NCBI GenBank assembly: GCA_903828025.1 | Contig: CAIKKO010000551.1 | Location: 1-9,601, forward strand | Length of the DNA: 9,601 nucleotides | Direction of reading: 5' to 3' | Source of the DNA: an uncultured Sphingomonadales bacterium | GTDB taxonomy: Bacteria > Pseudomonadota > Alphaproteobacteria > Sphingomonadales > Sphingomonadaceae | Part shown: one piece after another, positions 1-7,394 of the stretch | How positions within the stretch are numbered: the stretch's first letter is position 1 | Layout: every line of letters starts with the position of its first letter | Notes under the pieces: generated by a model | What the model saw: the letters and a program-made list of their open reading frames with translations, nothing else | The model's database searches: none | What the model was told of the DNA's origin: nothing | Made by a program: the position numbers and the translations under genes

Positions 1-719
1 GCGACCAGCGGCCAGCACAGGATGAACAGCCGCTTGGCAATCGCGCGCCAGTCCTGTTCATCGCGCAAGCGCCGCCACTGCGCGGGGTGCCACCAACCGG
101 CGGGCAGGCGGTCGATCTCACGCCCCAGCGCGTTTGCGCCGATCATCAGGCCCAGCAGCAACCCGCCGATGGCGTGGCACAGCATCGCGACCGGCTGCGC
201 GATCATCAGCAGCGCCGCCCGATGCTTGGGCTTGTCCTCCAGCCAGACCGCAGCGGCGAAGGCGGAAAGCGAAAGCCCGGTGGCGAGGATATAATTGAGG
301 AAGCCGGTGAGCAGCGGGAAGCTGAACACGAACATCAGCGCCCACGGCGCGCCATGCCCGCCGCGCGGATTGAGCACGCGGATCGTGGCAAGGCAGCCCC
401 CGGCAAACAGGCCCGTGGCCAGCACCGTGCTCCACCAGCCCGCCGCGAGAATGCCGAACTGCGCGCCGATCAGCTTGACCAGCACATCGCCGCCGATGTT
501 GAGCGTGAACACCCATTTCCACGAGAAATATTTGACCAGCGGATTGCCGGGCCGGGCGGCCTCGATTGCGGCAGCGCCCATGTGGCCGGGGATGTCGATC
601 AGCGGCGGCACTTCCACCAGCGCGAACGGCAGGCACACCAGCAGCACCACGACGAGAATGCCGGGCGTGCTGAGCCATGGCAGCGCCGCGGCCCGATCCC
701 ACAGGGCCCTCATGCCCAT
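1..719 (-). CDS. Polytopic membrane protein of unknown function, 3' end cut by window edge
   Basis: About 239 residues are visible and the frame stays open to the window edge, so the C-terminus is missing. I do not recognise a named family. The N-terminus has a short basic stretch, then a hydrophobic helix (about residues 20-35), then a loop with the motif LIDIPGHMG. Several more hydrophobic segments follow (about 77-98, 118-150 and 165-190), with a Trp/Arg-rich cytoplasm-like loop near 195-225. The D-x-P-x-H loop after the first helix resembles the first periplasmic loop of GT-C-fold membrane glycosyltransferases, but that is an inference from one motif. Start choice is uncertain: the in-frame ATGs are at 719, 713 and 746. 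The ATG at 746 has a GAGG only 3 bases upstream, and the others have no clear Shine-Dalgarno sequence. The gene is divergent from mutS. The coding case rests on a long open frame with coherent membrane-protein composition, whereas the overlapping frames give Arg/Ala-rich nonsense. Confidence 0.75.
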   Translation of the reverse strand, partial: MGMRALWDRAAALPWLSTPGILVVVLLVCLPFALVEVPPLIDIPGHMGAAAIEAARPGNPLVKYFSWKWVFTLNIGGDVLVKLIGAQFGILAAGWWSTVLATGLFAGGCLATIRVLNPRGGHGAPWALMFVFSFPLLTGFLNYILATGLSLSAFAAAVWLEDKPKHRAALLMIAQPVAMLCHAIGGLLLGLMIGANALGREIDRLPAGWWHPAQWRRLRDEQDWRAIAKRLFILCWPLV

Positions 720-959
720 AACCCAAGTTTTCTCGCGGACTTGCATCAACCTCAGTTCACTCTCACAACGGCCATTCCGTGCGCCATAACGCGAGATAGC
801 TTACCGGACCCTTCCGGCAGCCATCTTGCAGCACTCGCCCCGAAGCATCCCGCCCGTCCAGGTCTTCCCAAGACCGTCCAAGCTCGCCCATGCCCGGAAG
901 TGTCGATATCCGGTGCCGATCATTTGAGAAACACGCGCGGCTGGTCTAGCCCCAGCGCT
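720..959. other. Divergent intergenic region between membrane-protein gene and mutS
   Basis: This 240-base gap separates two divergent genes and must hold both promoters. I see no convincing -35/-10 pair. The best match for mutS, TTGAGA at 924 with TAGCCC 17 bases later, has a poor -10 hexamer. Two small perfect stem-loops are present: CCGGA/TCCGG around CCCT (804-817) and GGTCTT/AAGACC around CCC (861-875). Neither is followed by a T-run. Their role, if any, is unknown. Confidence 0.5.
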
Positions 960-3554
960 GTGAACTCCCATGCCCCAACTCCGATGATGGCGCAATATCT
1001 TGCGCTGAAGGCACAGGCCGGTGGCAGCCTGCTGTTCTACCGCATGGGCGATTTCTTCGAGCTGTTCTTCGAAGACGCGAAAATTGCCGCCAGCGTGCTC
1101 GACATCGCGCTCACCAGCCGGGGCGAACACGGCGGCGCGCCGATCCCGATGTGCGGCGTTCCGGTCCATGCGGCGGAGAATTACCTCGCCCGTCTGATCC
1201 GCGCGGGGTGCCGCGTGGCCATCGCCGAACAGACCGAAACCCCCGAGGAAGCGCGCAAACGCGCCGGTTCGAAGGCGCTGGTCGCGCGCGATATCGTGCG
1301 CTTCGTCACCGCCGGAACCCTGACCGAAGACGCGCTGCTCGAACCGCGCCGCGCCAATGTGCTGGCGGCGGTGTGCACGGTGCGCGAACGCGTGGGCATC
1401 GCGGCCTGCGATATTTCGACCGGGCGGATGGAGCTGGAAGAGTGCGCACCCGAAGCGCTCGGGGCCGCACTCGCGCGGCTGGGCGCGACCGAGTTGGTGG
1501 CGGCGCAAGACAGCGGGCTCGCCATTCCGGACGCGGCGGAGCGCCCGGCGCAGGCATTCGATTCGGCGCGCGGCGCAGCGCGGCTGATGGCGCTGCACGG
1601 GGTCGCCACGCTGGACGGGTTCGGCCAGTTCAGCCGCGCGATGCTCAGCGCGGCGGGCGGGCTGATCGACTATCTGGAGCATGTCGGGCGGGGCACCCTG
1701 CCGCTGCTGCTGCCCCCGGTGGCGCGCGCGGCGGACGCCTTCATGGCGATGGACGAGGCGACTCGCGCCAGTCTCGAAATCCTCGCCGCCAGTGGTGGGG
1801 GCCGCAAAGGCAGCCTGATCGAGGCGATCGACCGCTGCGTGACGAGCGCGGGCGCGCGGCTGCTCGCCGACGACCTCGCCGCGCCGCTGACCGATCTTGG
1901 CGCGATCCGCGCGCGGCTCGAACTGGTGAGCTGGCTGCACGATGATCCGCTGCTGCGCGGCGATTTGCGCGCCGTGCTGCGCGCCGCGCCCGACATTGGC
2001 CGCGCGCTGGGCCGGGTCGTGGCGGGGCGCGGCTCCCCGCGCGATCTGGGCCAGCTGCGCGATGGTTTGCGTGAGGCGCAGCGGCTGCAGGCCGTGCTGC
2101 GGGGCCGCACCGACCGGCCCGCGCTGGCCGATGCGCTGCTCCCGGTGCTGGGCGGCCACAGCGCGCTGATCGACCTCTATGATCAGGCGCTGGTCCCCGC
2201 CCCGCCGACCGAGCGCCAGAACGGCGGCTTTATCGCGGCGGGCTATGACGCGGCGCTCGATGAATTGCGCAGCGCGGCGGGCAATGCGCGGCGCGCGGTG
2301 GCGGCGCTCGAAGCGCGCTACCGCGAGGAGACGGGCACGCCCTCGCTCAAGATCCGGCACAACGGCGTGCTCGGCTATTTCATCGAAGTCCCCGCGCGCC
2401 ATGCCGACAAGCTGATGGCACCGGACAGCGGCTTCACCCACCGCCAGACGATGGCGGGCGCGGTGCGGTTCAACGCGCTCGCGCTGCACGAGGAAGCCAG
2501 CCGCATCGCGGAGGCGGGCGGGCACGCGCTGGCGGCAGAAGAAGCGCATTTCGAGGATCTGGTCGCCCGCGCGGTCGCGGCGCGCGAGGCGATTGCGACG
2601 ACGGCGGCGGCGCTCGCCCGCATCGACGTGGCCGCCGGGCAGGCCGAGCGCGCGGCGGAGGGCGGCTGGTGCTTGCCGCGCGTGCGCGAGGATACGGCGC
2701 TGGTGATCCGGGGCGGGCGGCATCCGGTGGTCGAAGCCGCGCTGGCAGCGCGCGGTGAGCGGTTCGTCGCCAATGATTGCAGCCTGTCCCCCAGCGACCG
2801 GCTGTGGCTGATCGGCGGGCCGAACATGGGCGGCAAATCAACCTTCCTGCGCCAGAACGCGCTGATCGTGCTGCTCGCGCAAGCAGGCGGCTTCGTGCCG
2901 GCCGAAGCGGCGGAGATCGGGCTGGTCGACCGCCTGTTCAGCCGGGTCGGCGCGGCGGATAATCTGGCGCGCGGGCGCTCGACCTTCATGGTCGAAATGG
3001 TCGAGACGGCCGCGATCCTGTCGCAGGCCAGCGCGCGCAGTTTCGTGATCCTCGATGAAGTGGGGCGCGGCACCTCGACCTACGACGGCCTCGCGCTGGC
3101 CTGGGCGGTGGCCGAGGCGGTGCACGAGGTGAACCGGGCGCGCTGCCTGTTCGCGACGCATTACCACGAGCTGACCCGGCTGGCCGAAACGTGCGAGGCG
3201 CTCTCGCTCCACCACGTGAGAGCGCGCGAGTGGAAAGGCGATCTGGTGCTGCTGCACGAGCTGGCCGAAGGCCCGGCCGACAAGAGCTACGGCCTTGCCG
3301 TCGCGCGGCTGGCCGGGGTGCCCGCGCCTGTGGTCAAGCGCGCCAAGGCGGTGCTCGACAAGCTGGAAAAGGGCCGCGCTGCAACCGGCGGGCTGGCGGC
3401 GGGGCTCGATGACTTGCCGCTGTTCGCCGCCGCGCTCGATGCGGCGGAGGAGAAAGTGGACGCGCTGCGCGAGAAGCTGGGCGCCATCGACATTGATGCC
3501 CTGAGCCCGCGCGCGGCGCTGGACTTGCTCTATGATCTGAAGCGGGAGCTGTGA
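960..3554 (+). CDS. mutS: DNA mismatch repair protein MutS
   Basis: MutS binds base mismatches and small loops and, with MutL, starts mismatch repair. The protein is 864 residues from the GTG at 960, normal for the family (about 850-880). The mismatch-reading domain I carries the Phe-x-Glu motif (F32-F33-E34 within GDFFELF). Connector, core/lever and clamp regions follow. The ATPase domain has Walker A GPNMGGKST (620-628), the signature loop AADNLARGRSTFM (665-677), Walker B LDE (698-700) and the TH-x-HE motif (733-737). The C-terminal SPRAALDLLYDLKREL matches the MutS C-terminal clamp/oligomerisation helix, so the gene is complete. The frame is open far upstream, but that part is antisense to the neighbouring gene and unlike MutS. 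The GTG at 960 gives MNSHAPTPMMAQY, a typical N-terminus; ATG 984 is the alternative. No strong Shine-Dalgarno precedes either. The stop overlaps the start region of the next gene, suggesting cotranscription. Confidence 0.97.
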   Translation: MNSHAPTPMMAQYLALKAQAGGSLLFYRMGDFFELFFEDAKIAASVLDIALTSRGEHGGAPIPMCGVPVHAAENYLARLIRAGCRVAIAEQTETPEEARKRAGSKALVARDIVRFVTAGTLTEDALLEPRRANVLAAVCTVRERVGIAACDISTGRMELEECAPEALGAALARLGATELVAAQDSGLAIPDAAERPAQAFDSARGAARLMALHGVATLDGFGQFSRAMLSAAGGLIDYLEHVGRGTLPLLLPPVARAADAFMAMDEATRASLEILAASGGGRKGSLIEAIDRCVTSAGARLLADDLAAPLTDLGAIRARLELVSWLHDDPLLRGDLRAVLRAAPDIGRALGRVVAGRGSPRDLGQLRDGLREAQRLQAVLRGRTDRPALADALLPVLGGHSALIDLYDQALVPAPPTERQNGGFIAAGYDAALDELRSAAGNARRAVAALEARYREETGTPSLKIRHNGVLGYFIEVPARHADKLMAPDSGFTHRQTMAGAVRFNALALHEEASRIAEAGGHALAAEEAHFEDLVARAVAAREAIATTAAALARIDVAAGQAERAAEGGWCLPRVREDTALVIRGGRHPVVEAALAARGERFVANDCSLSPSDRLWLIGGPNMGGKSTFLRQNALIVLLAQAGGFVPAEAAEIGLVDRLFSRVGAADNLARGRSTFMVEMVETAAILSQASARSFVILDEVGRGTSTYDGLALAWAVAEAVHEVNRARCLFATHYHELTRLAETCEALSLHHVRAREWKGDLVLLHELAEGPADKSYGLAVARLAGVPAPVVKRAKAVLDKLEKGRAATGGLAAGLDDLPLFAAALDAAEEKVDALREKLGAIDIDALSPRAALDLLYDLKREL

Positions 3555-3559
3555 CCGTG

Positions 3560-4531
3560 ATGCGCCGACTTTTGCTGGCGCTGTTCGCGCTCCTCGCTTG
3601 CGCTGCATTCCCGGCGCAAGCGGTCCCGAACAAGCCCGTCGCGCACGATCAGGATCTGTATCGCACCGTGGTCGAGCGGGTGCGCGCCGGGGAGGGTTTC
3701 TACCCCGCCACCATCGCCGAGCAGCGCGAACATGCTTATCCGGTGCAGCCCGCGCTCGCCGTGCGCCCGCCGACGCTGACTTATGCGCTGGCCCTGCTCC
3801 CCGGCACCGCGACCCGCACCGCCGCGCTGATTGCGCTGCTGTTCGGCGCGCTGATCGCGCTGCGCCAGACTTTGTCTGATCGGCCGCCGATGGAGGCGCT
3901 GGCGATGGTGGTGCTGGCCTTGGCCGGGCTGTTCGGCACGCTGTTTCCAGACAACGTCTACTTGCACGAGCAATGGAGCGTGCTGCTGGTGCTGCTGGCA
4001 CTTTCCGCCCACCGCCGGCCATGGCTGATGGTGCTGCTGGCGCTCGCGGCGGTGCTGGTGCGCGAAACCGCGCTGGCCTGGCTCGCCGCCATCGTGCTGG
4101 TCGCGCTGTGGAAGCGCGACGGAAAACTGGCGGGCATGGCGCTTGCCGCTATCGCGCTGGCGGGCGCGCTGTGGCTGCTCCACGCCCACTTTGCCGCTGC
4201 CGAGGTCCATCCCGGCGATCCGACCTCGCCCGGCTGGGTACGTTTCCAAGGCGTCCCGCTGGTGGTCGACGCGCTGCGCCGCAACTTGGTGCTGACCGCG
4301 CTGCCGGGCTGGCTGATCCTTGGCCTTGTCGCCGCCTCGCTCGCCGCCATGCTGCGCTGGGGCGGCGATCTGGAGCGTATTGCCGCCATCGGCAGCGCGG
4401 GGTTTCTGGCGGCGCTCACCGTGTTCGGGCGGCCTGACAACGGCTACTGGGGCTTCATGGCCGCGCCGTTTGTGCTGCTGGGTCTGCCGTTATTGGCGCG
4501 GCAGGCGCAAATATGGCGACAAGGCCCTTGA
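3560..4531 (+). CDS. Polytopic membrane protein, possible short GT-C-type glycosyltransferase
   Basis: The product is 323 residues from the ATG at 3560; GTG codons at 3551 and 3557 are also in frame. GGGAG at 3544-3548 is best spaced for 3557 or 3560, so I chose the ATG, which gives a clean N-terminal hydrophobic segment (MRRLLLALFALLA), a signal peptide or first helix. A loop with HDQDLY (29-34), an E-G-F-Y-P stretch (45-49) and a R-P-P-T-L-T-Y motif (69-75) follows. About seven more hydrophobic segments come after, with LHEQWS (135-140) and VRET (167-170) in loops. An acidic first loop followed by RPPxLTY is typical of GT-C membrane glycosyltransferases such as the DUF2029/GT87 and ArnT-like groups. 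These are usually 400-600 residues, so this one is short. That assignment is inference. From GTG 3551 it would overlap the mutS stop by 4 bases, which points to translational coupling. No function in mismatch repair is implied. Confidence 0.8.
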   Translation: MRRLLLALFALLACAAFPAQAVPNKPVAHDQDLYRTVVERVRAGEGFYPATIAEQREHAYPVQPALAVRPPTLTYALALLPGTATRTAALIALLFGALIALRQTLSDRPPMEALAMVVLALAGLFGTLFPDNVYLHEQWSVLLVLLALSAHRRPWLMVLLALAAVLVRETALAWLAAIVLVALWKRDGKLAGMALAAIALAGALWLLHAHFAAAEVHPGDPTSPGWVRFQGVPLVVDALRRNLVLTALPGWLILGLVAASLAAMLRWGGDLERIAAIGSAGFLAALTVFGRPDNGYWGFMAAPFVLLGLPLLARQAQIWRQGP

Positions 4532-4568
4532 CCGCCCTTCGCTATTGCAGAACACGAAGCGTCTGATC

Positions 4569-4575
4569 GGGGGGA
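4569..4575 (+). promoter_or_regulatory. Ribosome binding site deciding the start at 4581
   Basis: GGGGGGA lies 5 bases before the ATG at 4581. It sets that ATG as the start rather than codons further upstream in the same open frame, which would run back inside the previous gene. Confidence 0.7.
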
Positions 4576-4580
4576 TCAAG

Positions 4581-5336
4581 ATGACAACACTCGTTCGCGC
4601 CCGCACCGTCCCGCAGCCCGAGCGGAATTATTTTCTGGCCTTCCTCGCTCTCGGCATTCTCGGTGTCGTGCTCGGCTTCGTGCCCCCCAGCTGGGCGCGC
4701 TTCAACGGGCTGGCGGACTACCCCGCACCGCTGGCGCTACAGATCCATGCCGGTCTGTTCCTGGGTTGGGTCGCGCTGCTCGCCGCGCAAATCCTCTTTA
4801 TCCGTCAGGGCAATCCGGCCCTGCACAAGCGCTTGGGGATCATGGGTGCATTCATGATCCCGGCCATGGCGGTCAGCAGCGTGTTTGCCGAAACCTACAG
4901 CGAACGATTCGAAGCCATCCACCGACCGGACGGACAGCGGTTCCTCATCGTGCCGATCTTCTCGCTCGGGTTGTTTCTGATTTTCACCACGGTAGGCCTT
5001 CTGCAGCGCAAGCGCACGGCGATCCACAAACGCCTCGTATTTCTGGGCACGGCGCTGCTGTTCGGCGCGGCGTGGTCAAGAGTGAGTTCGCCGCTGCTCA
5101 GCCCGCTGATGGACAACCACGGCATGGGCTTCTTCACCCGCCGGTTCATCATGACCAATGTGTTCCTGATCATGCTGGCCACGATGGATTGGCGAACCAA
5201 AGGCCACCTGCAAACCGTATCGCTGGTCGGCATTGCGGTGACAGTAGGGGCCGAGATCATCGTCACGGAGCTCTACTACACCCCGTGGTGGCTCGGCGTG
5301 ACCAACGCCATTCTCGTGTATTTCCCGGGGCCTTAG
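4581..5336 (+). CDS. Seven-helix membrane protein with two HKRL motifs, function unknown
   Basis: The product is 251 residues. I do not recognise a firm family; the layout is loosely like DUF2306/DUF420 (YozB-type) membrane proteins. Seven hydrophobic segments are visible, near residues 17-36, 52-74, 85-103, 121-141, 151-167, 187-202 and 211-250. The third and fifth are each introduced by a similar basic motif, LHKRLG (81-86) and IHKRLV (148-153), suggesting an internal duplication. Histidines at 56, 82, 149 and 209 sit in or next to helices and could bind a metal or haem, but this is conjecture. The segment between helices 3 and 4 (104-120) is hydrophilic. Base composition is lower in GC than its neighbours (two lines counted by hand gave about 53-60%, against about 70-77% in a line each of the previous gene and mutS). 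The stop overlaps that of the convergent transporter gene by 4 bases, and no terminator hairpin is visible between them. Confidence 0.85.
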   Translation: MTTLVRARTVPQPERNYFLAFLALGILGVVLGFVPPSWARFNGLADYPAPLALQIHAGLFLGWVALLAAQILFIRQGNPALHKRLGIMGAFMIPAMAVSSVFAETYSERFEAIHRPDGQRFLIVPIFSLGLFLIFTTVGLLQRKRTAIHKRLVFLGTALLFGAAWSRVSSPLLSPLMDNHGMGFFTRRFIMTNVFLIMLATMDWRTKGHLQTVSLVGIAVTVGAEIIVTELYYTPWWLGVTNAILVYFPGP

Positions 5337-6583
5337 ACCGCTAGAAACAAGCCAGCCAGCGCCGCGCTCATCAGGTTGCTCAGCGCGCCTGCCGCGAGCG
5401 CCTTCATCCCCAGCCGCGCGATCACTGCGCGCTGGTTTGGGGCGAGGCTGCCCGAGACCGCCATCTGGATCGCAATCGAGCTGAAATTGGCAAAGCCGCA
5501 CAGCGCAAACGTCACGATGGCGACGGTGTGGGCGCTCAGCGTCTTGGCCGCGCCGAGATCAATGAACGCGACGAATTCGTTGAGCACGATCTTGGTGCCG
5601 AACAGCCCGCCCGCCTGCGCTGCTTCCGCCCAATTCGGCGCGCCGAGCAGGAGGAATACGGGGGCGAACACGGTGCCGAGGATCTGCTGGAACGAGAGGC
5701 CGGGATAGCCGAGCCGTCCGCCAATGCCGCCGAGAATGCCGTTGGCCATCGCCACCAGCGCGACAAACGCCAGCACCATCGCGCCGACGGCGACGGCGAG
5801 CCTTACGCCGGTTTGCGCGCCCTGGCTCGCGGCCATGATGAGGTTGGCGGGGCGTTCCTCGTCTGGCGCGGTGACGGCGATATGCGGATTGTGCAGCGGC
5901 GTTTCATCGTGCGCGTGCCGGGGCGGCGGCACATCGGGCATGATCAGCTTGGCCATCAGCACGCCGCCCGGCGCGGACATGAACGCGGCGGCGACCAGAT
6001 AGTCCACCCGGATGCCCATCGCCGCATAAGCCGCCAGGATCGTGCCCGCGACACCCGCCATGCCCACGGTCATCACGCAGAACATCTGCGAGGGGCTGAG
6101 CGCGGCGAGATAGGGCCGGATCACCAAGGGCGATTCGCTCTGGCCAACGAAGATGTTGGACGCGGCGCACAGCGCTTCGACCCGGCTGATCCCGGTGACC
6201 CATTCGAGGCCCCCGCCGATCCAGCGAATCACCAGTTGCATGATGCCGAGATAGTAAAAGATCGAGATCAGCGCCGCGAAGAACACGATGGTGGGCAATG
6301 CCGCGATGGCGAAGCTGTGGCCGCCGATGGCAGGGTCTGCCAGCGGGCCGAACAGGAACGCCACGCCCGCCTTGGCATAGCCGAGCAGCCCCTCCACGCC
6401 CGCCGCTGCGCTCTGCAGCGCGGCATTGCCCGGCGGGAACCACAGCACCAGCGCGGCAAACCCCACTTGCAACGCAAACGCCGGGGCGACGATGCGCAGC
6501 CGGATGGCGCGGCGGTTGGAGGAAAGCAGGACGGCGACAGCAAGGATCAGCGCCATGCCGGCGAGGCTCATGAAAACGCGCAT
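5333..6583 (-). CDS. Concentrative nucleoside transporter (CNT/NupC family)
   Basis: This is an inner-membrane, cation-coupled nucleoside importer of 416 residues, the usual bacterial CNT length. The family order is complete: N-terminal helices (1-50), gate region (about 90-190) and C-terminal transport domain (about 250-410). The substrate-site motifs known from Vibrio CNT are visible: GQSES (147-151, where the family often has GQTE), NEF (335-337, containing the conserved Glu) and GFANFSS (363-369). A hydrophilic loop at 216-247, with several His and Pro, precedes the C-terminal half. The frame extends to a TTG at 6622, but the ATG at 6583 gives a normal N-terminus. AGGGGAG lies 13 bases upstream, which is long, and a second ATG four codons later is possible. 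The gene is convergent with its left neighbour and divergent from the YhhQ-type gene. Specificity (pyrimidine, purine or modified nucleoside) cannot be read from sequence alone. Confidence 0.95.
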   Translation of the reverse strand: MRVFMSLAGMALILAVAVLLSSNRRAIRLRIVAPAFALQVGFAALVLWFPPGNAALQSAAAGVEGLLGYAKAGVAFLFGPLADPAIGGHSFAIAALPTIVFFAALISIFYYLGIMQLVIRWIGGGLEWVTGISRVEALCAASNIFVGQSESPLVIRPYLAALSPSQMFCVMTVGMAGVAGTILAAYAAMGIRVDYLVAAAFMSAPGGVLMAKLIMPDVPPPRHAHDETPLHNPHIAVTAPDEERPANLIMAASQGAQTGVRLAVAVGAMVLAFVALVAMANGILGGIGGRLGYPGLSFQQILGTVFAPVFLLLGAPNWAEAAQAGGLFGTKIVLNEFVAFIDLGAAKTLSAHTVAIVTFALCGFANFSSIAIQMAVSGSLAPNQRAVIARLGMKALAAGALSNLMSAALAGLFLAV

Positions 6584-6622
6584 CGCGGGCTGTTTGCTCC
6601 CCTGAAGAACCGTGAGGGCCAA

Positions 6623-6651
6623 GGCTTAAACAGGATTTGGCGCAGGGTCAA
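6623..6651 (-). promoter_or_regulatory. Possible promoter of the nucleoside transporter gene
   Basis: On the minus strand, TTGACC (6651-6646) matches the -35 consensus at five of six bases. It is followed, after 17 bases, by TAAGCC (6628-6623), a weak -10. Transcription would start near 6616, giving a leader of about 33 bases that includes the AGGGGAG ribosome binding site. Only the -35 is good, so this is tentative. Confidence 0.3.
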
Positions 6652-6672
6652 AAGCCCGCTAACCCATGCGGG
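6642..6672 (+). promoter_or_regulatory. Alternative stem-loops at the start codon of the YhhQ-type gene
   Basis: CCCGC (6655-6659) can pair with GCGGG (6668-6672), which ends directly against the ATG at 6673. Alternatively GCAGGGT (6642-6648) can pair with ACCCATGC (6662-6669) with one bulged A. Both pairings use 6668-6669, so they exclude each other. This could tune translation, but short GC stems arise easily in a GC-rich genome and no known riboswitch consensus fits. Confidence 0.25.
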
Positions 6673-7353
6673 ATGCACAATCAGAACCGAGCTCCGCAAA
6701 TCCCCACCTCGCTGTTTGCGTTCGCGCTGCTCTATGGCGGGCTGGTGGTGCTGGCAGGCGTGCTCGGCACCAAGATCGCGGCGCTGGGCCATGTGCCGCT
6801 GCTTGGCGATCTCGCGGTCGAGAGCGGGATTTTCGCGTTCCTGATGCTGGTCGTGATGGCGAGCGCGGTGGCTGAACTGTTCGGGCAGGATGTGGCCAAC
6901 CGGCTGGTGCGCTTCGGCTTCGTGCCGCTGATCGTTTCGATGCTGCTGCTGACCTTCGTGATCCGGGTGGTGCCGCCGGCGCCGTTCTGGGGCGATCAGG
7001 AGGCCTTTGCCCGCCTGCTCGGCCAGGGCGCGCGGATGCAGTTTGCGGGGCTGATTTCCTATGGCACCTCGCAGACGCTCAACGTCTATGTATTCTCGCG
7101 GCTTGCGGGCGGACGCGGGCGGCTGCTGATGTTGCGCGCCTGGGTGGCGAGCCTGCTGAGCCAGATGGTCGATACGCTGATTTTCATTACGATCTCGTTC
7201 GCTGGCGTGCGCGATAGCGCGGGCGCGCTGCTGCCGATTGGTTCGATCATGGAAGGGCAGATCCTTTCGAAGCTGCTGCTCTCCACAATCATGGTGCCGC
7301 CGCTGATCTGGCTGTTTGTGAAGCTGGGGCGCTGGATGGACGCACCGCGCTAA
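6673..7353 (+). CDS. Queuosine precursor transporter, YhhQ/VUT family (DUF165)
   Basis: The product is 226 residues, normal for the family. E. coli YhhQ imports preQ0 and preQ1, the precursors of the tRNA base queuosine, across the inner membrane; other members may take queuine. About six hydrophobic segments are visible (13-35, 52-68, 83-100, 121-142, 155-178 and 198-217). The family-typical SQMVDTLIF (163-171) followed by ITISFAGV is present, as are YGGLVVLAGVLGTK (21-34) and the SAVAELFG motif (64-71). The ATG at 6673 was chosen because the frame upstream offers only a TTG at 6637 with no better ribosome binding site; the Shine-Dalgarno before 6673 is weak. The gene is divergent from a nucleoside transporter gene and lies 41 bases ahead of argB, with which it may be cotranscribed. 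Which precursor it carries cannot be told from the sequence. Confidence 0.9.
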   Translation: MHNQNRAPQIPTSLFAFALLYGGLVVLAGVLGTKIAALGHVPLLGDLAVESGIFAFLMLVVMASAVAELFGQDVANRLVRFGFVPLIVSMLLLTFVIRVVPPAPFWGDQEAFARLLGQGARMQFAGLISYGTSQTLNVYVFSRLAGGRGRLLMLRAWVASLLSQMVDTLIFITISFAGVRDSAGALLPIGSIMEGQILSKLLLSTIMVPPLIWLFVKLGRWMDAPR

Positions 7354-7394
7354 TATTGCGCCACACGGCCGCTTGGTCCAAAGCGCTTGGCATC

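Noticed and set aside
118..726. A complete minus-strand open frame starting with TTG
   Set aside because: The overlapping minus-strand frame from 719 gives a coherent polytopic membrane protein, while this one gives low-complexity Arg/Ala/Gly sequence.
861..875. GGTCTT-CCC-AAGACC hairpin upstream of mutS
   Set aside because: It is perfect but only 6 bp, has no T-run and sits between divergent genes; there is too little to call it a terminator or operator.
924..952. TTGAGA plus TAGCCC as a mutS promoter
   Set aside because: The -35 is fair and the spacing is 17 bases, but the -10 matches the consensus at only two of six bases, and the start would fall almost on the GTG codon.
87..959. A 291-codon upstream extension of the mutS frame
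   Set aside because: It is antisense to the partial membrane-protein gene and the divergent gap, its composition is unlike MutS, and the MutS family N-terminus begins at 960-984.
801..2723. A 640-codon open frame antisense to mutS
   Set aside because: It is rich in Arg, Gln, His and Ala with no domain pattern and is a shadow of GC-rich mutS codons; mutS itself is certain.
6637..6675. A preQ1 riboswitch upstream of the YhhQ-type gene
   Set aside because: I could not place the conserved preQ1-I loop and A-rich tail pairing; only generic GC stems are present.
5528..6844. A 438-codon plus-strand open frame across the nucleoside transporter gene
   Set aside because: It is antisense to a clear CNT transporter with all binding motifs; its Arg/His/Gly-rich composition marks it as a shadow.
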